Assembly: GCF_007714205.1 (NCBI RefSeq)
Contig: NZ_VMQU01000032.1
Coordinates: forward strand, 1 to 45,691
Origin: Mycobacterium helveticum
GTDB taxonomy: Bacteria > Actinomycetota > Actinomycetes > Mycobacteriales > Mycobacteriaceae
Direction of reading: 5' to 3'
DNA length: 45,691 bases
How positions within the stretch are numbered: position 1 is the stretch's first letter; each line of letters begins with the position of its first letter. Under the pieces are notes generated by a model, which searched no databases, was not told the DNA's origin, and saw nothing but the letters and a program-made list of their open reading frames with translations. The translations under genes and the position numbers were made by a program. Shown here in pieces: positions 8,402 to 18,512 of the stretch.

Positions 8402-9607
8402 CTAGCCCAGATCCCACACCTGCAGCCGGGTCCCGGCGGCCACCTCGGCGACATCTTCGGGAATGTCCAGCAGCGCGTTCGCCGACGCCAGCCACCGCAG
8501 GTGGTGCGACGCCGGCGGTCCGTAGCTGACGACCGTGCCGCCGTCGACGTCGAGTATCGCGCGCCGGAACTGGCGTTTGCCGCGCGGCGAGGTCAGGGAC
8601 TCGGTCAGGACCGCGGGACGGTGCGGGCGCTCCGGGTCCGGCAGGCCCATGGCCCGGCGCAGCGCCGGGCGGATGAACACCTCGAAGGACACCAGCGCGC
8701 TGACCGGGTTGCCGGGCAGGGTGACGATGGTGGTGCCGGCGACGCGGCCGACGCCCTGCGGCATCCCCGGCTGCATGGCCACCTTGACGAATTCGACCCC
8801 CTGGTCGCCCTCCCGGCCGAAGGCGTCCTTGACGACCTCGTAGGCGCCGGCGCTGACGCCGCCGCTGGTGATGACGAGGTCGGCGGCAGCGGCGTAGCGG
8901 TCCAGCAGCGCGGCGAACTGCGCGACGTCGTCGTGGGCGGTCGCGACGGCGATCACCTCCGCGCCGGCCTCGCGGGCGGCGCCGGCCAGCATGACCGAGT
9001 TGGACTCGTAGATCTGGCCGGGTCGCAGCGGGACGCCCGGCGGCACCAACTCCGACCCGGTCGATATCACCAGCACCCGCTGGTGCGGGATCACCGGCAG
9101 GCCGGCCATCCCCAGCGCCGCGGCCAGGCCGAGCATCGCCGGCGTCACGACCTGGCCCCGGCGCAGCACGGTGGTGCCGGGGGCGACGTCCTCGCCCGCG
9201 CGCCGGATGTGCTTGCCGGGCTCGCGGGGGGCTCGGATCGCCACCGTTTCCACGCCGCCGTCGGTGTCTTCCACCGGCACGATCGCCGTCGCCCCCGCCG
9301 GCACCGGCGCGCCGGTCATGATGCGGTGCGCGGTGCCCGGCCGCAGGGTCAACTGGTCGGTGCGCCCGGCGGGGATGTCCTCGGCGACAGGCAGCACGAC
9401 CGGGTGCTCGGCCGTCGCGGGTGCAATGTCCTCGGCGCGCACCGCGTAGCCGTCCATCGCGGAGTTGTCGAACACCGGCAGCGCCAGCCGCGCGACGACG
9501 TCGTCGGCTAGGACCAGCCCCTGCGCGTCCGCCAGGGCGACCGTGGCCGCCGGCCGGGCCCGGATCAGCTCCGCGACGACCCGCTGATGTTCTGCTACCG
9601 ATCGCAT
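8402..9607 (-). CDS. moeA2: Molybdopterin molybdotransferase MoeA
   Basis: A 401-residue MoeA protein that inserts molybdate into adenylylated molybdopterin to form the molybdenum cofactor. Family motifs are clear: PVFDNSAMDGYAVRAEDI near residue 50, RIMTGAPVPAGATAIVP, a GGVSAGAYEVVKD segment of the MoCF-binding fold and TLPGNPVSALVSFEVFIRPAL near the C-terminal third. The ATG at 9607 is chosen as the start because MRSVAEHQ begins the family domain; the frame is open much further upstream but runs antisense-like through the SDR gene. It follows the SDR gene at 9625 by 17 bases, so the two are probably co-transcribed. Confidence 0.92.
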   Translation of the reverse strand: MRSVAEHQRVVAELIRARPAATVALADAQGLVLADDVVARLALPVFDNSAMDGYAVRAEDIAPATAEHPVVLPVAEDIPAGRTDQLTLRPGTAHRIMTGAPVPAGATAIVPVEDTDGGVETVAIRAPREPGKHIRRAGEDVAPGTTVLRRGQVVTPAMLGLAAALGMAGLPVIPHQRVLVISTGSELVPPGVPLRPGQIYESNSVMLAGAAREAGAEVIAVATAHDDVAQFAALLDRYAAAADLVITSGGVSAGAYEVVKDAFGREGDQGVEFVKVAMQPGMPQGVGRVAGTTIVTLPGNPVSALVSFEVFIRPALRRAMGLPDPERPHRPAVLTESLTSPRGKRQFRRAILDVDGGTVVSYGPPASHHLRWLASANALLDIPEDVAEVAAGTRLQVWDLG

Positions 9608-9624
9608 CCGGCCATTATCGGCCG

Positions 9625-10548
9625 TCAGACCGGGAAGTGGACGCCGGTGAGTTCTTCGGAGACCGCCCACAGCCGGCGCTGCAGTTCCTCGTCGTGGGAT
9701 TGGCGGCTGGACTCGACGAGCCTGGGACGGCCGCGCTGCTCGAGGAAGCCGTCGGGCCCGTAGTACTGCCCGCCCCGCACGTCCGGGTCGGTGGCGGCGC
9801 GCAGCGTCGGCAGCGCGCCCATCGCCGCGCTCTGGAACAGCACCGGCCCCAGCACGGCCTTCAGCGGCTGGAAGATCGCCGGCAGGTTGCGGGCCAGCTC
9901 GGTGTTGGAGCCGCCGGGATGCGCGGCGACGGCGACGGTCTTCGCCTCGGGGTTCGCGGCCAGCCGGCGCTGCAGCTCGTAGGTGAACAGCAGGTTGGCC
10001 AGCTTGGACTGGCCGTAGGCGGCGATCCGGTCGTACCCGTGTTCTGACTGCAGGTCGTCGAAGTGGATCGCGGCCCGCAGCCGGTGCCCGAGGCTGCTGA
10101 CGGTCACCACCCGCGAGCCGCGCACGTCCAGCAGGTGGTCGAGCAGCAGGCCCGTCAGCGCGAAGTGGCCGAGATGGTTGGTGCCGAACTGCATCTCGAA
10201 GCCGTCGGCGGTGACCTGCTTGGGGGTCCACATCACCCCGGCGTTGTTGATCAGCAGGTCGATGCGCGGGTAGGCCGCCCGCAGCGCCTCGGCCGCGGAA
10301 CGCACCGAGTCCAGCGAGCTCAGGTCCAGGGCCTGCAGGGTGATGTCGGCGCCGGGGTGTGCGGCGACGATGCGCGACAGGGCGACGTTGCCCTTGGCGA
10401 GGTCGCGTACGGCCAGCACCACATGGGCGCCGCGGTAGGCCAGCACGACGGCCGCCTGGTAGCCGATTCCGGTATTGGACCCGGTGACGACGGCGACGCG
10501 GCCGCTCTGGTCCGGCACGTCGGATTCCGACCATGTGTTGGACGTCAT
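9625..10548 (-). CDS. Short-chain dehydrogenase/reductase (Rv0439c homologue)
   Basis: A 307-residue classical SDR, similar in type to retinol dehydrogenase/WW-domain oxidoreductase-like enzymes. The NAD(P)-binding motif TGSNTGIG is at about residues 22-29, NNAGVM near 100, the catalytic Ser in VVTVSSLGH and the catalytic YGQSK pair further on. The C-terminal region (GQYYGPDGFLEQRGRP) is typical of this subgroup. The substrate is not known. The start at 10548 gives MTSNTWSESDVP. It lies directly upstream of moeA2 with 17 bases between. Confidence 0.9.
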   Translation of the reverse strand: MTSNTWSESDVPDQSGRVAVVTGSNTGIGYQAAVVLAYRGAHVVLAVRDLAKGNVALSRIVAAHPGADITLQALDLSSLDSVRSAAEALRAAYPRIDLLINNAGVMWTPKQVTADGFEMQFGTNHLGHFALTGLLLDHLLDVRGSRVVTVSSLGHRLRAAIHFDDLQSEHGYDRIAAYGQSKLANLLFTYELQRRLAANPEAKTVAVAAHPGGSNTELARNLPAIFQPLKAVLGPVLFQSAAMGALPTLRAATDPDVRGGQYYGPDGFLEQRGRPRLVESSRQSHDEELQRRLWAVSEELTGVHFPV

Positions 10549-10634
10549 GGCCAAAACATACCCACCCGGACCGGTGGCCGCTGGCCCGGCGGCGGCAGGC
10601 GCGGCGCTACCGCCCCCGGTGGTGGTCGGCGGCG

Positions 10635-11129
10635 CTAGGGCACCCAGTGGTTGTCGTTGCGGACGAACCACTCCCTGCGCTCGTCGTCGGTCATGTCGCT
10701 CAGCGCGCCGAAACCCTCGAAGTAGGCCTCCCGCGGCGCGCCCGGGGCGAACAGCATGAGGACCGAGGCGGGTTCGTCCGCCTCGTTGCGGAAGCCGTGA
10801 ATCCCGCCGGGCGGGACGTAGAGGAAGTCGCCCCGACTCCCGTCCACCCATTCGTTGCCGTCGTAGAGCTTCATCGTCCCGGACAGCACGAAGAACGCCT
10901 CCGACATCGCGCGGTGAAAGTGCGGTCCGGGCCCACCGCCGGCGGGCGGCAGGTCGACCCGGTAGAGGCCGTAGTCGCCGTCGGTGGCCCGCTGGTTGGC
11001 CAAATAGTGGTACTTGGTGCCGAACGATTCGTGGTCCGGCGGCGAGTCGGCCCGCCTGAACCAGGCGCTGACTTCGGGTTCGTCCTTGGTGTATCGGGGC
11101 GGCGGATACGGCGGCACGACGAGGGACAT
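10635..11129 (-). CDS. Cupin-domain protein
   Basis: A 164-residue single-domain cupin. Both cupin motifs are complete: GPHFHRAMSEAFFVLSG (His, His and Glu metal ligands) and GDFLYVPPGGIHGFRN (fourth His ligand). This suggests a metal-binding enzyme or small-molecule sensor; no substrate can be named. It is transcribed away from groEL2, with the CIRCE region 110-170 bases upstream of its start, so heat-shock control of this gene is possible but not shown. I do not recall a gene like this beside groEL2 in H37Rv, so it is probably an accessory gene of this lineage. Confidence 0.85.
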   Translation of the reverse strand: MSLVVPPYPPPRYTKDEPEVSAWFRRADSPPDHESFGTKYHYLANQRATDGDYGLYRVDLPPAGGGPGPHFHRAMSEAFFVLSGTMKLYDGNEWVDGSRGDFLYVPPGGIHGFRNEADEPASVLMLFAPGAPREAYFEGFGALSDMTDDERREWFVRNDNHWVP

Positions 11130-11238
11130 GCGTCCAGTGTGCGGCCATTGATCGCGGCCGCGGCTTCGGCGGGTGCTACGAGCAGCTGCTCGACCTGCCC
11201 GCAGCGGTTACGCGCAGCGCGATAACACGGGAGGCGTT

Positions 11239-11265
11239 CTTGCACTCGGCATGGGCGAGTGCTAA
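11239..11265 (+). promoter_or_regulatory. CIRCE operator 1 (HrcA site)
   Basis: An inverted repeat CTTGCACTC - 9 bases - GAGTGCTAA. The right half matches the CIRCE half-site at all 9 positions and the left half at 7 of 9. CIRCE is the operator of the heat-shock repressor HrcA. It lies about 160 bases upstream of the groEL2 start, in the 295-base gap between the divergent cupin gene and groEL2. Confidence 0.9.
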
Positions 11266-11273
11266 GAATGACG

Positions 11274-11300
11274 TTGGCACTCGCGACCGGCGAGTGCCAG
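11274..11300 (+). promoter_or_regulatory. CIRCE operator 2 (HrcA site)
   Basis: A second inverted repeat, TTGGCACTC - 9 bases - GAGTGCCAG, only 8 bases after the first. The inner GGCACTC/GAGTGCC pairing is perfect. Two closely spaced CIRCE copies suggest cooperative HrcA repression of groEL2. The remainder of the gap to 11424 is leader sequence ending in the ribosome site ggagga. Confidence 0.88.
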
Positions 11301-11313
11301 GTCGGGACGGTGA

Positions 11314-13050
<1,737 letters not shown>

Positions 13051-13060
13051 GTCCACCAGC

Positions 13061-13096
13061 GGAAAAGCCCGGTTCCCTTGGGGGCCGGGCTTTTCC
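13061..13096 (+). terminator. Intrinsic terminator-like hairpin after groEL2
   Basis: A perfect 12-base inverted repeat, GGAAAAGCCCGG and CCGGGCTTTTCC, separated by 12 bases, beginning 10 bases after the groEL2 stop. The downstream arm itself ends in a T run (TTTTCC). This should end the groEL2 transcript. Confidence 0.88.
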
Positions 13097-13227
13097 GTGT
13101 CGTCGAGGCCGGGGTCAAGGAGTGTGGGGGTCTCAACGAATGTCCGCCCGCGCCGGACGGCGCGGACTGTCGGATGCGGCCCCGGGCGCACCGCGGCGGC
13201 ACCCGTCCGCCACGACGGGCCGGTACG

Positions 13228-13298
13228 GGTCACCGGAGGTGCTCGCCGACCGCTGCCGGGCAGCAACCCCGAGACGGGGTGCGCGTCGCGTGACGACC
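13228..13298 (+). ncRNA. Candidate SAM-type (SAM-IV-like) riboswitch aptamer
   Basis: The stretch opens with GGTCAC and closes with GTGACGACC, which can pair as an outer stem. Inside are a GCTGC-CGG-GCAGC hairpin running into GCAACCCC, and a CCCCG-AGA-CGGGG hairpin followed directly by TGC. The order 'GCAACC, hairpin, GGGGTGC, then closing GTGA-GACC' resembles the core of SAM-I/SAM-IV riboswitches. A 6-base hairpin (CGGACG/CGTCCG, 13325-13343) lies between it and the GTG start at 13365 and could act as an expression platform. This is by-eye similarity only, and the P2 region is shorter than usual. Apart from this element and the groEL2 terminator I see nothing else in the 13051-13364 gap. Confidence 0.4.
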
Positions 13299-13364
13299 AC
13301 AGATCACTCACCTGCAACGGCTCACGGACGGCCCCCGCGTCCGGCCACCCGGTAGGTTCGACCC

Positions 13365-14204
13365 GTGACTCTTCCGACCCCCTCACCCACCAGCACGGCC
13401 GTCGTGACCGGGGCGTCGTCGGGCATCGGCGCCGACATCGCCCGCGAACTGGCCGACCGAGGCCACGGCCTCACCCTGGTCGCCCGCCGCGAAGACCGGC
13501 TGCGCGAACTGGCCGGCGAACTGGCCCAAGGCGGCTCGCACGTCGAGGTGATCGCCTGCGACGTCGCGGATCCCGCCGCCCGGGCCGACCTCCTCGACGA
13601 GGTCGGCCGGCGCGGGCTGACCGTCGACGTCCTGGTCAACAACGCCGGTATCGGCACCATCGGGTCGGTGACGAGATCGCCCGTCGCCGACGAGATCGCG
13701 CAGGTGCGGGTCAACGTCGAGGCCGTCATCGACCTGACCACCCGCGCGGTCCAGCAGATGGTGCCCCGCGGACGCGGCGCGATCCTCAATGTCGGATCCA
13801 CCGCGGGCTTCCATCCGTTCCCCGGGCAGGCCGGCTACGCCGCCACCAAGGCGTTCGTGAAGACCTACACCGAAGGGGTGCGCGCCGAGCTCGCGGGCAC
13901 CGGTGTCACCGTCGCGCTGCTGTGCCCGGGGCCGGTGCGCACCGAGTTCCTCAAGAACGCCGGCATGGACGAACGCACGTTCGCCGCCGCGTTCCCGAAG
14001 TTCATGTGGATGCCGTCGCGCGCGGTGGCGCGCGCCGGGGTCGACGCGCTCGACGGCGACCGGGGCACGGTGATCGCCGGGCTGCCCAGCCAACTGTCCA
14101 CCCGCCTGTTCCAGTTCATGCCGCGGCGGGTGCTGCTGCCGCTGTTGAAAAACCAGCACCCGGGCCTCAAAAGGGACCTGCGCCGGGACCGGTCAGCGCG
14201 CTAG
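13365..14204 (+). CDS. Short-chain dehydrogenase/reductase
   Basis: A 279-residue SDR of the DltE/'SDR family NAD(P)-dependent' type. It shows TGASSGIGADIARELADRG at about residues 15-35, VLVNNAGIGT near 90, the catalytic Ser in ILNVGSTAGFHPF and YAATKAFV for the Tyr-Lys pair. The C-terminus is basic with a hydrophobic stretch (FMPRRVLLPLL) that may touch the membrane. The substrate is unknown. The start is a GTG at 13365. The 3' end overlaps the convergent CMD-like gene by 12 bases. The leader holds a candidate riboswitch, which if real would be the only regulatory clue. Confidence 0.88.
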   Translation: MTLPTPSPTSTAVVTGASSGIGADIARELADRGHGLTLVARREDRLRELAGELAQGGSHVEVIACDVADPAARADLLDEVGRRGLTVDVLVNNAGIGTIGSVTRSPVADEIAQVRVNVEAVIDLTTRAVQQMVPRGRGAILNVGSTAGFHPFPGQAGYAATKAFVKTYTEGVRAELAGTGVTVALLCPGPVRTEFLKNAGMDERTFAAAFPKFMWMPSRAVARAGVDALDGDRGTVIAGLPSQLSTRLFQFMPRRVLLPLLKNQHPGLKRDLRRDRSAR

Positions 14205-14753
14205 GGGCCAGGGCCGCATCCAGCCCTCCACCGGAAGCGCGAGCGCGTTGCACAGCGTGCAGATCGTGCGGTACCAGCCGACGGCCGTGAGCAATTCGAT
14301 CCGCTGCTCGTCGTCCAGTGAGTGGCCCAGCACTTCCCACGTCGCCTCCGACCACGAGCCGGTGCGTTCCAGCTCGTCCACCGCCGCGATCAGCGTCCGC
14401 TCGGCCGGGCTCCAGCGCGGGTCGTCCGCACCGCCGGTGACCAGCGCGTCGCACTCGTCGTCGCCGACGCCGGCGAGGGGACCCCAGAACGCGGCCTGCC
14501 CGCCCCACTCGTATTCGCAGCGCAGGAGCGCACAGATCCGGAGGATCGCGATCGTCCGCGTCCGGGTGGGCAAAAGCGCTGCGACGTAGAGGGATTCACC
14601 GAGCTTGCGCAGCCGGGTGGCCAGCGCCGGATGGCGCTGCAGGCAACGCACCAGCAGCAGCGGCTCATATGCGCGGTCGGGGTGGCCCCAGCTGTTGATG
14701 CTGACGGCATCTTCCTCGCTCCACGGCGGGGCCAGCGGTGCGACGCGGCTCAC
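14193..14753 (-). CDS. Carboxymuconolactone decarboxylase/AhpD-like family protein
   Basis: A 186-residue helical protein with the layout of the CMD/AhpD-like fold: RTRTIAILRICALLRCEYEWGGQ near the middle, followed by LTAVGWYRTICTLCNAL at the C-terminus. The CxxxxxxH of active AhpD is not clear: the Cys of RCEYEW is present, but the His three residues later is replaced (EWGGQ). Function is therefore uncertain. It resembles the second CMD-like protein at 35824-36387 in general plan (WMP/GALL, CEYE, LLxA). It is convergent with the SDR gene and overlaps its 3' end. Confidence 0.75.
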   Translation of the reverse strand: MSRVAPLAPPWSEEDAVSINSWGHPDRAYEPLLLVRCLQRHPALATRLRKLGESLYVAALLPTRTRTIAILRICALLRCEYEWGGQAAFWGPLAGVGDDECDALVTGGADDPRWSPAERTLIAAVDELERTGSWSEATWEVLGHSLDDEQRIELLTAVGWYRTICTLCNALALPVEGWMRPWPLAR

Positions 14754-14779
14754 GGATGAGACTGTACGGTGCGCACCCG

Positions 14780-15175
14780 TCAGGCCGGCAGCGAGAACAC
14801 GACGCAGTCGTGCAGGCAGCCCCGGGCCGCCTCGGGTGAGTCGGGGGCGGCGTCACGGTGCAGCAGCGCGCGGTCGGGCACGACGCCCAGGGGCGCGGAA
14901 CCGGGCCCCGCGTCCTGCGCGTGCCCGTCGACGATGAGCGAGTATCCGCCCGGCTCGACGGGGGGCCACAGCAGGGTGACGTCGCGGCGCCGGGCGAGGT
15001 TGTCGCGGGTACGCCCGCCGATAGGGCCGACGTCGATGGTCCCGTCGCGCAACGTCGGCGCCACCGTCACCGTGTGCACGCGATAGCCGTCGTCGACGGT
15101 GATCAGGTACGCGTACGGGTAGTCGGGGAGAGCGGCGGCGAGCCGCTGCAGGTCCACCCTCTTTTTCGTCCGCAT
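14780..15175 (-). CDS. Pyridoxamine 5'-phosphate oxidase-like (FMN split-barrel) protein
   Basis: A 131-residue protein starting [40 protein letters not shown], the usual beginning of the PNPOx-like split barrel, followed by [23 protein letters not shown]. Such small proteins bind FMN, F420 or haem; the ligand cannot be told from the sequence. It may correspond to Rv0441c, which has the same position and strand, but I am not certain of the match. It is 26 bases upstream of the CMD-like gene on the same strand. Confidence 0.7.
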   Translation of the reverse strand: MRTKKRVDLQRLAAALPDYPYAYLITVDDGYRVHTVTVAPTLRDGTIDVGPIGGRTRDNLARRRDVTLLWPPVEPGGYSLIVDGHAQDAGPGSAPLGVVPDRALLHRDAAPDSPEAARGCLHDCVVFSLPA

Positions 15176-15215
15176 GGTCCGAGGATAGGCCTCGGGCCTG
15201 GCGCGAAACGGATTT

Positions 15216-16655
15216 CTAGTCGGGCGGGGTCGGCAGCAGGCTCAGCTCCCTGATGCCCGGGTTGGGGCCGGCCGGGGTGCGGTCGGCCTTGTTGAAGAAG
15301 CCCGAGTTGGGGATGCCCGGCTCGCGAACGGGCGGGTTGCCGCGCACCGCGGGGTCGCCGGGCGCGGGGCTGAAGACGCCCGTGGGAGCGGTGGCCGCGG
15401 TCCGCACGCCCACGGTGGGAGTGGGACCGCCGGCGGCGGTGACGGCGGCGGCGTTCGCGCCGAGCGATTCGACGCCGCCCGCGAAGGCGGCGGGCGGGCT
15501 CGGCGGTGCGGCAAAGGCGGCGCTGGCCGCGGCCGGGTTGAGCAGGGCCGCGTTGCCCAGGCTGGCGCTCAGGCCGCCGGTGTTGGCGGCGGCCGAGCTG
15601 AGCAGGCCCGAACCCAGGTTGACCGCGCCCAGACCGCCGGTGACGTGGCGGGCGGAGCCGAGCATGCCGGCGTCGGGGACTGCCTGCGCGCCCAGGGCGT
15701 TGTCCTGGAAGAAGCCCGTGTTGGCGGCGCCGTTGTTGAACAAGCCCATGTTCATGCTGCCGGAGTTGGCGAAGCCGGTGTTGAACGAGCCGGCGTTGCC
15801 GATGCCGAAGTTCCCGTTGCCCGAGTTGAAGAAGCCGATGTTGTTGTTGCCCGAGTTGAACAGGCCGATGTTCCCGGTCCCCGAGTTGAAGCCGCCGAAG
15901 CCGATCTGGTTGTTGCCGGTCAGCCCGATGCCGAAGTCGTTGTTACCGGTGTTGCCCAAGCCGATGTTTCCGTTTCCGAGGTTGCCCACGCCGAGGTTGT
16001 TGTTCCCGGAGTTGCCGGAACCCACGTTCAGGCTGCCGCTGTTGCCGAAGCCGAGGTTCGAGCCCTGGCCGCTGCTACCGGGCAGGACGCTGCTGAGCTG
16101 GCCGTTGCTGAACCGGAAGCCGATCTTCTGCAGGACCTGCTGCCAGGGCGCCAGCTGACCGGCGGCCGCCGACGCGTCGGCGTGGTAGTTGAGCATCGCC
16201 GCGACATCGGCCGCCCACATCTGCTCGTACGCGGCCTCGGTGTCCATGATCGCCGGGGCGTTGAGCCCGAACCAGTTCGTGTTTGCCAGCGCCTGCACCA
16301 GCATCCGGTTGGCCGTGACCACCGCCGGCTGGATGGTGGCCGCCAACGCCGCCTCGAATGCGCCCGCGATGGCCGCCGCCTGGCTTGCTGCGACCTCGGC
16401 CTGGGCGGCCGCCGCGCTCAGCCACCCGGAGTACTGCGTGGCGACCGACAGCATCGCCGTCGCCGAAGCCCCCTGCCACGACCCGCTGGCCAGGTCCGTC
16501 GTCACCGAGAGGAACGACGATGCTGACGACGCCAGGTCCTCGGCCAGCCCTTCCCACGCGGTCGCCGCAGCAAGCAGCGGCGCCGCTCCGGGACCGGCGA
16601 AGAGTAATGCCGAGTTGATCTCTGGCGGCAACCACGCAAAATGCGGGCTCGTCAC
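15216..16655 (-). CDS. PPE family protein, MPTR subgroup (PPE10-like)
   Basis: A 479-residue PPE protein. The N-terminal domain (about 1-180) starts [18 protein letters not shown] with the Pro-Pro-Glu at 10-12 and has the WxG turn in SGSWQGASA. Residues about 200-320 are the major polymorphic tandem repeats, a run of NxGxGNxG pentapeptides. The C-terminus is Ala/Pro/Gly-rich. PPE-MPTR proteins are secreted by the ESX-5 system; the M. tuberculosis homologue PPE10 has been linked to capsule integrity. The start is a GTG at 16655. No PE partner lies next to it. Position and orientation match Rv0442c. Confidence 0.92.
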   Translation of the reverse strand: MTSPHFAWLPPEINSALLFAGPGAAPLLAAATAWEGLAEDLASSASSFLSVTTDLASGSWQGASATAMLSVATQYSGWLSAAAAQAEVAASQAAAIAGAFEAALAATIQPAVVTANRMLVQALANTNWFGLNAPAIMDTEAAYEQMWAADVAAMLNYHADASAAAGQLAPWQQVLQKIGFRFSNGQLSSVLPGSSGQGSNLGFGNSGSLNVGSGNSGNNNLGVGNLGNGNIGLGNTGNNDFGIGLTGNNQIGFGGFNSGTGNIGLFNSGNNNIGFFNSGNGNFGIGNAGSFNTGFANSGSMNMGLFNNGAANTGFFQDNALGAQAVPDAGMLGSARHVTGGLGAVNLGSGLLSSAAANTGGLSASLGNAALLNPAAASAAFAAPPSPPAAFAGGVESLGANAAAVTAAGGPTPTVGVRTAATAPTGVFSPAPGDPAVRGNPPVREPGIPNSGFFNKADRTPAGPNPGIRELSLLPTPPD

Positions 16656-16693
16656 TGACCCAACTTAACCGCGACGGGCTGCCCTTCGTGGCG

Positions 16694-18448
16694 TTATCGG
16701 GCGGGTACTGGGGATGACCGCCGGCCGCGGACCAACTTGCCGGGGCGGGCGTCGGTGGGGACGCCGTTGGCGGCGATCACCTCCCCGGACACGATCGTGG
16801 CGACGTAACCGTCGGCGGTCTGGTCCAGGCGGCGGCCGCCGGCGGGCAGGTCGTGGCGGATGACCGGCTTGTGCAGCCGCAGCGCGGCGTGGTCGATGAC
16901 GTTGAGGTCGGCCTTGTAGCCGACGGCGATGCGGCCGCGGTCGCCCAGCCCGGCCACCCGGGCCGGCACCGAGGTCAGCGCGCGGACGGCCTCGGGCACG
17001 CTGAACCGGCCCGACTTGCGGTCGCGCGCCCAGTGGGTCAGGAAGTACGTCGAGTAGCTGGCGTCGCAGATCATCCCGTAGTGGGCGCCGCCGTCGCCGA
17101 GACCGAGCACCACGTCGTCCCGGTGCAGCAGCATGCCGACCGTGTCCAGCGAATTGTTTGCCAGGTTGCTGGTGGCGACCAACAGGATGGCGCGCCCGTC
17201 GTCGTCGAGCAGCCGGTCGTAGGCCTCCTCCATCGGCTGCACCCCGCGGGCACGGGCGCGGGCACCGATGCTCGTCGACGGGTCGGGCTCGTAGTCGGGG
17301 TTGTCGCCCAGCGGGTAGATCCAGTCCCACATCTGCGCGACGTACAGGATCGGGTGACCCTGGCCGGGCTTGTCGGCCAGGATGCGGGCGCGGACCTCCG
17401 GCTTGCGCATCTCGGCGACCCGCTCGGCCAGCGGCAGGTGCGCGATCTCGCGGTAGCTGGGGTAGAGCACGAAGGGGTTGGCGGTGAGCTGCAGCCCGAG
17501 GATCAGCCCGATCGGGCGCGGCAACAGCTGCGCGGTAAATTGTGCGTCGCCCCCACCGGCATTGGCGTTGGCCTTCTCGATCATCGTGATGGCGTCCCTC
17601 CACGTCGGTTCGCCCGCGTTGGCGACCACCAGGGTGAACGTGACCGGCAGGCCGACGTCCTCGGCCACGTCGAACACCGTCTGCAGCACGGGCTGGTACC
17701 CGCCGGCGGGGATGTCGGGCACGAATTGCAGCAGCCCGCCGCCGCCGTCGACGACCCCCTTGGCGATCTCCTCGATCTCCTCGCGGGCGGCGTCGTAGCT
17801 CGGGATCGGCGAACCGCTCTCGGTCTTGTGGATCGTGAAGCGCGAGGTCGCGAAGCCCAGCGCACCGGCCTCGATCGCCTCGGTGGCCAGCGCCCGCATC
17901 TTCGCGAGATCCGCGGCGGTGGCCGGTTCGCGGTCGGCGCCGCGCTGCCCCATCGCGTACACCCGCAGCGGCGAGTGCGGCAGGTAGGCGGCCACATCGA
18001 TGTCACGCCGTCCCGCCTCGATGGCGTCCAGGTATTCGGGGAAGGTCTCCCAGGTCCACGGCAGGCCGTCGGTCATCACCACGCCGGGAATGTCCTCGAC
18101 CCCGGCCATCACGTCGACGAGCACGTCGTGGTCGGACTGGCGGCACGGCGCGAAGCCGACCCCGCAGTTGCCCATCACCACCGTGGTCACCCCGTGCGCC
18201 GACGACGGGGTCAGCCGCTCCGACCAGATGGACTGGCCGTCGTAGTGGGTGTGCAGGTCGACGAAGCCGGGCGTGACCAGCAGCCCGGTGGCGTCGATCA
18301 CGCGCGCGGCGGTGTCCCCGTTCTCGTGGCCCATGGGTGGCCCAACGGCCACAATGACGCCGTCTTGCACCGCCACGTCGCCGACGTACGGTTCACCCCC
18401 CAGCCCGTCGACGATGGTGCCGTTGCGGATGATGAGGTCGTAGGTCAT
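16694..18448 (-). CDS. N-acyl-D-amino-acid deacylase-like amidohydrolase
   Basis: A 584-residue metal-dependent hydrolase of the amidohydrolase superfamily, D-aminoacylase branch (Amidohydro_3). It begins YDLIIRNGTIVDGLGGEPYVGDVAV, has the metal-binding HTHYDGQ in GFVDLHTHYDGQ at about 60-70, NCGVGFAPCR near 95 (characteristic Cys), GDGGAHYGMICD at about 445 for the catalytic Asp region, and a C-terminal composite domain ending DLNVIDHAAL...PAGGRRLDQTADGYVATIVSG. It may hydrolyse N-acyl amino acids or related amides. It is divergent from the DinB-like gene with a 64-base shared upstream region. I do not recall it at this position in H37Rv. Confidence 0.9.
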   Translation of the reverse strand: MTYDLIIRNGTIVDGLGGEPYVGDVAVQDGVIVAVGPPMGHENGDTAARVIDATGLLVTPGFVDLHTHYDGQSIWSERLTPSSAHGVTTVVMGNCGVGFAPCRQSDHDVLVDVMAGVEDIPGVVMTDGLPWTWETFPEYLDAIEAGRRDIDVAAYLPHSPLRVYAMGQRGADREPATAADLAKMRALATEAIEAGALGFATSRFTIHKTESGSPIPSYDAAREEIEEIAKGVVDGGGGLLQFVPDIPAGGYQPVLQTVFDVAEDVGLPVTFTLVVANAGEPTWRDAITMIEKANANAGGGDAQFTAQLLPRPIGLILGLQLTANPFVLYPSYREIAHLPLAERVAEMRKPEVRARILADKPGQGHPILYVAQMWDWIYPLGDNPDYEPDPSTSIGARARARGVQPMEEAYDRLLDDDGRAILLVATSNLANNSLDTVGMLLHRDDVVLGLGDGGAHYGMICDASYSTYFLTHWARDRKSGRFSVPEAVRALTSVPARVAGLGDRGRIAVGYKADLNVIDHAALRLHKPVIRHDLPAGGRRLDQTADGYVATIVSGEVIAANGVPTDARPGKLVRGRRSSPVPAR

Positions 18449-18512
18449 CTAATTAATCTACGACCGCGCCGGGGGTCGTGCCAGGGCCACGGCCTCCCGT
18501 AATGTCGGCGGT

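Noticed and set aside
9608..10534. Long 5' extension of moeA2
   Set aside because: It overlaps the SDR gene in another frame; MRSVAEHQ at 9607 starts the MoeA domain.
13141..13355. Small plus-strand open frame in the groEL2-SDR gap
   Set aside because: No domain, Arg/Pro-rich shadow composition, no ribosome site, and it overlaps the candidate riboswitch.
15253..16158. Plus-strand 301-codon frame opposite the PPE gene
   Set aside because: It mirrors the PPE-MPTR repeats on the other strand (Pro/Leu-rich shadow) and matches no family.
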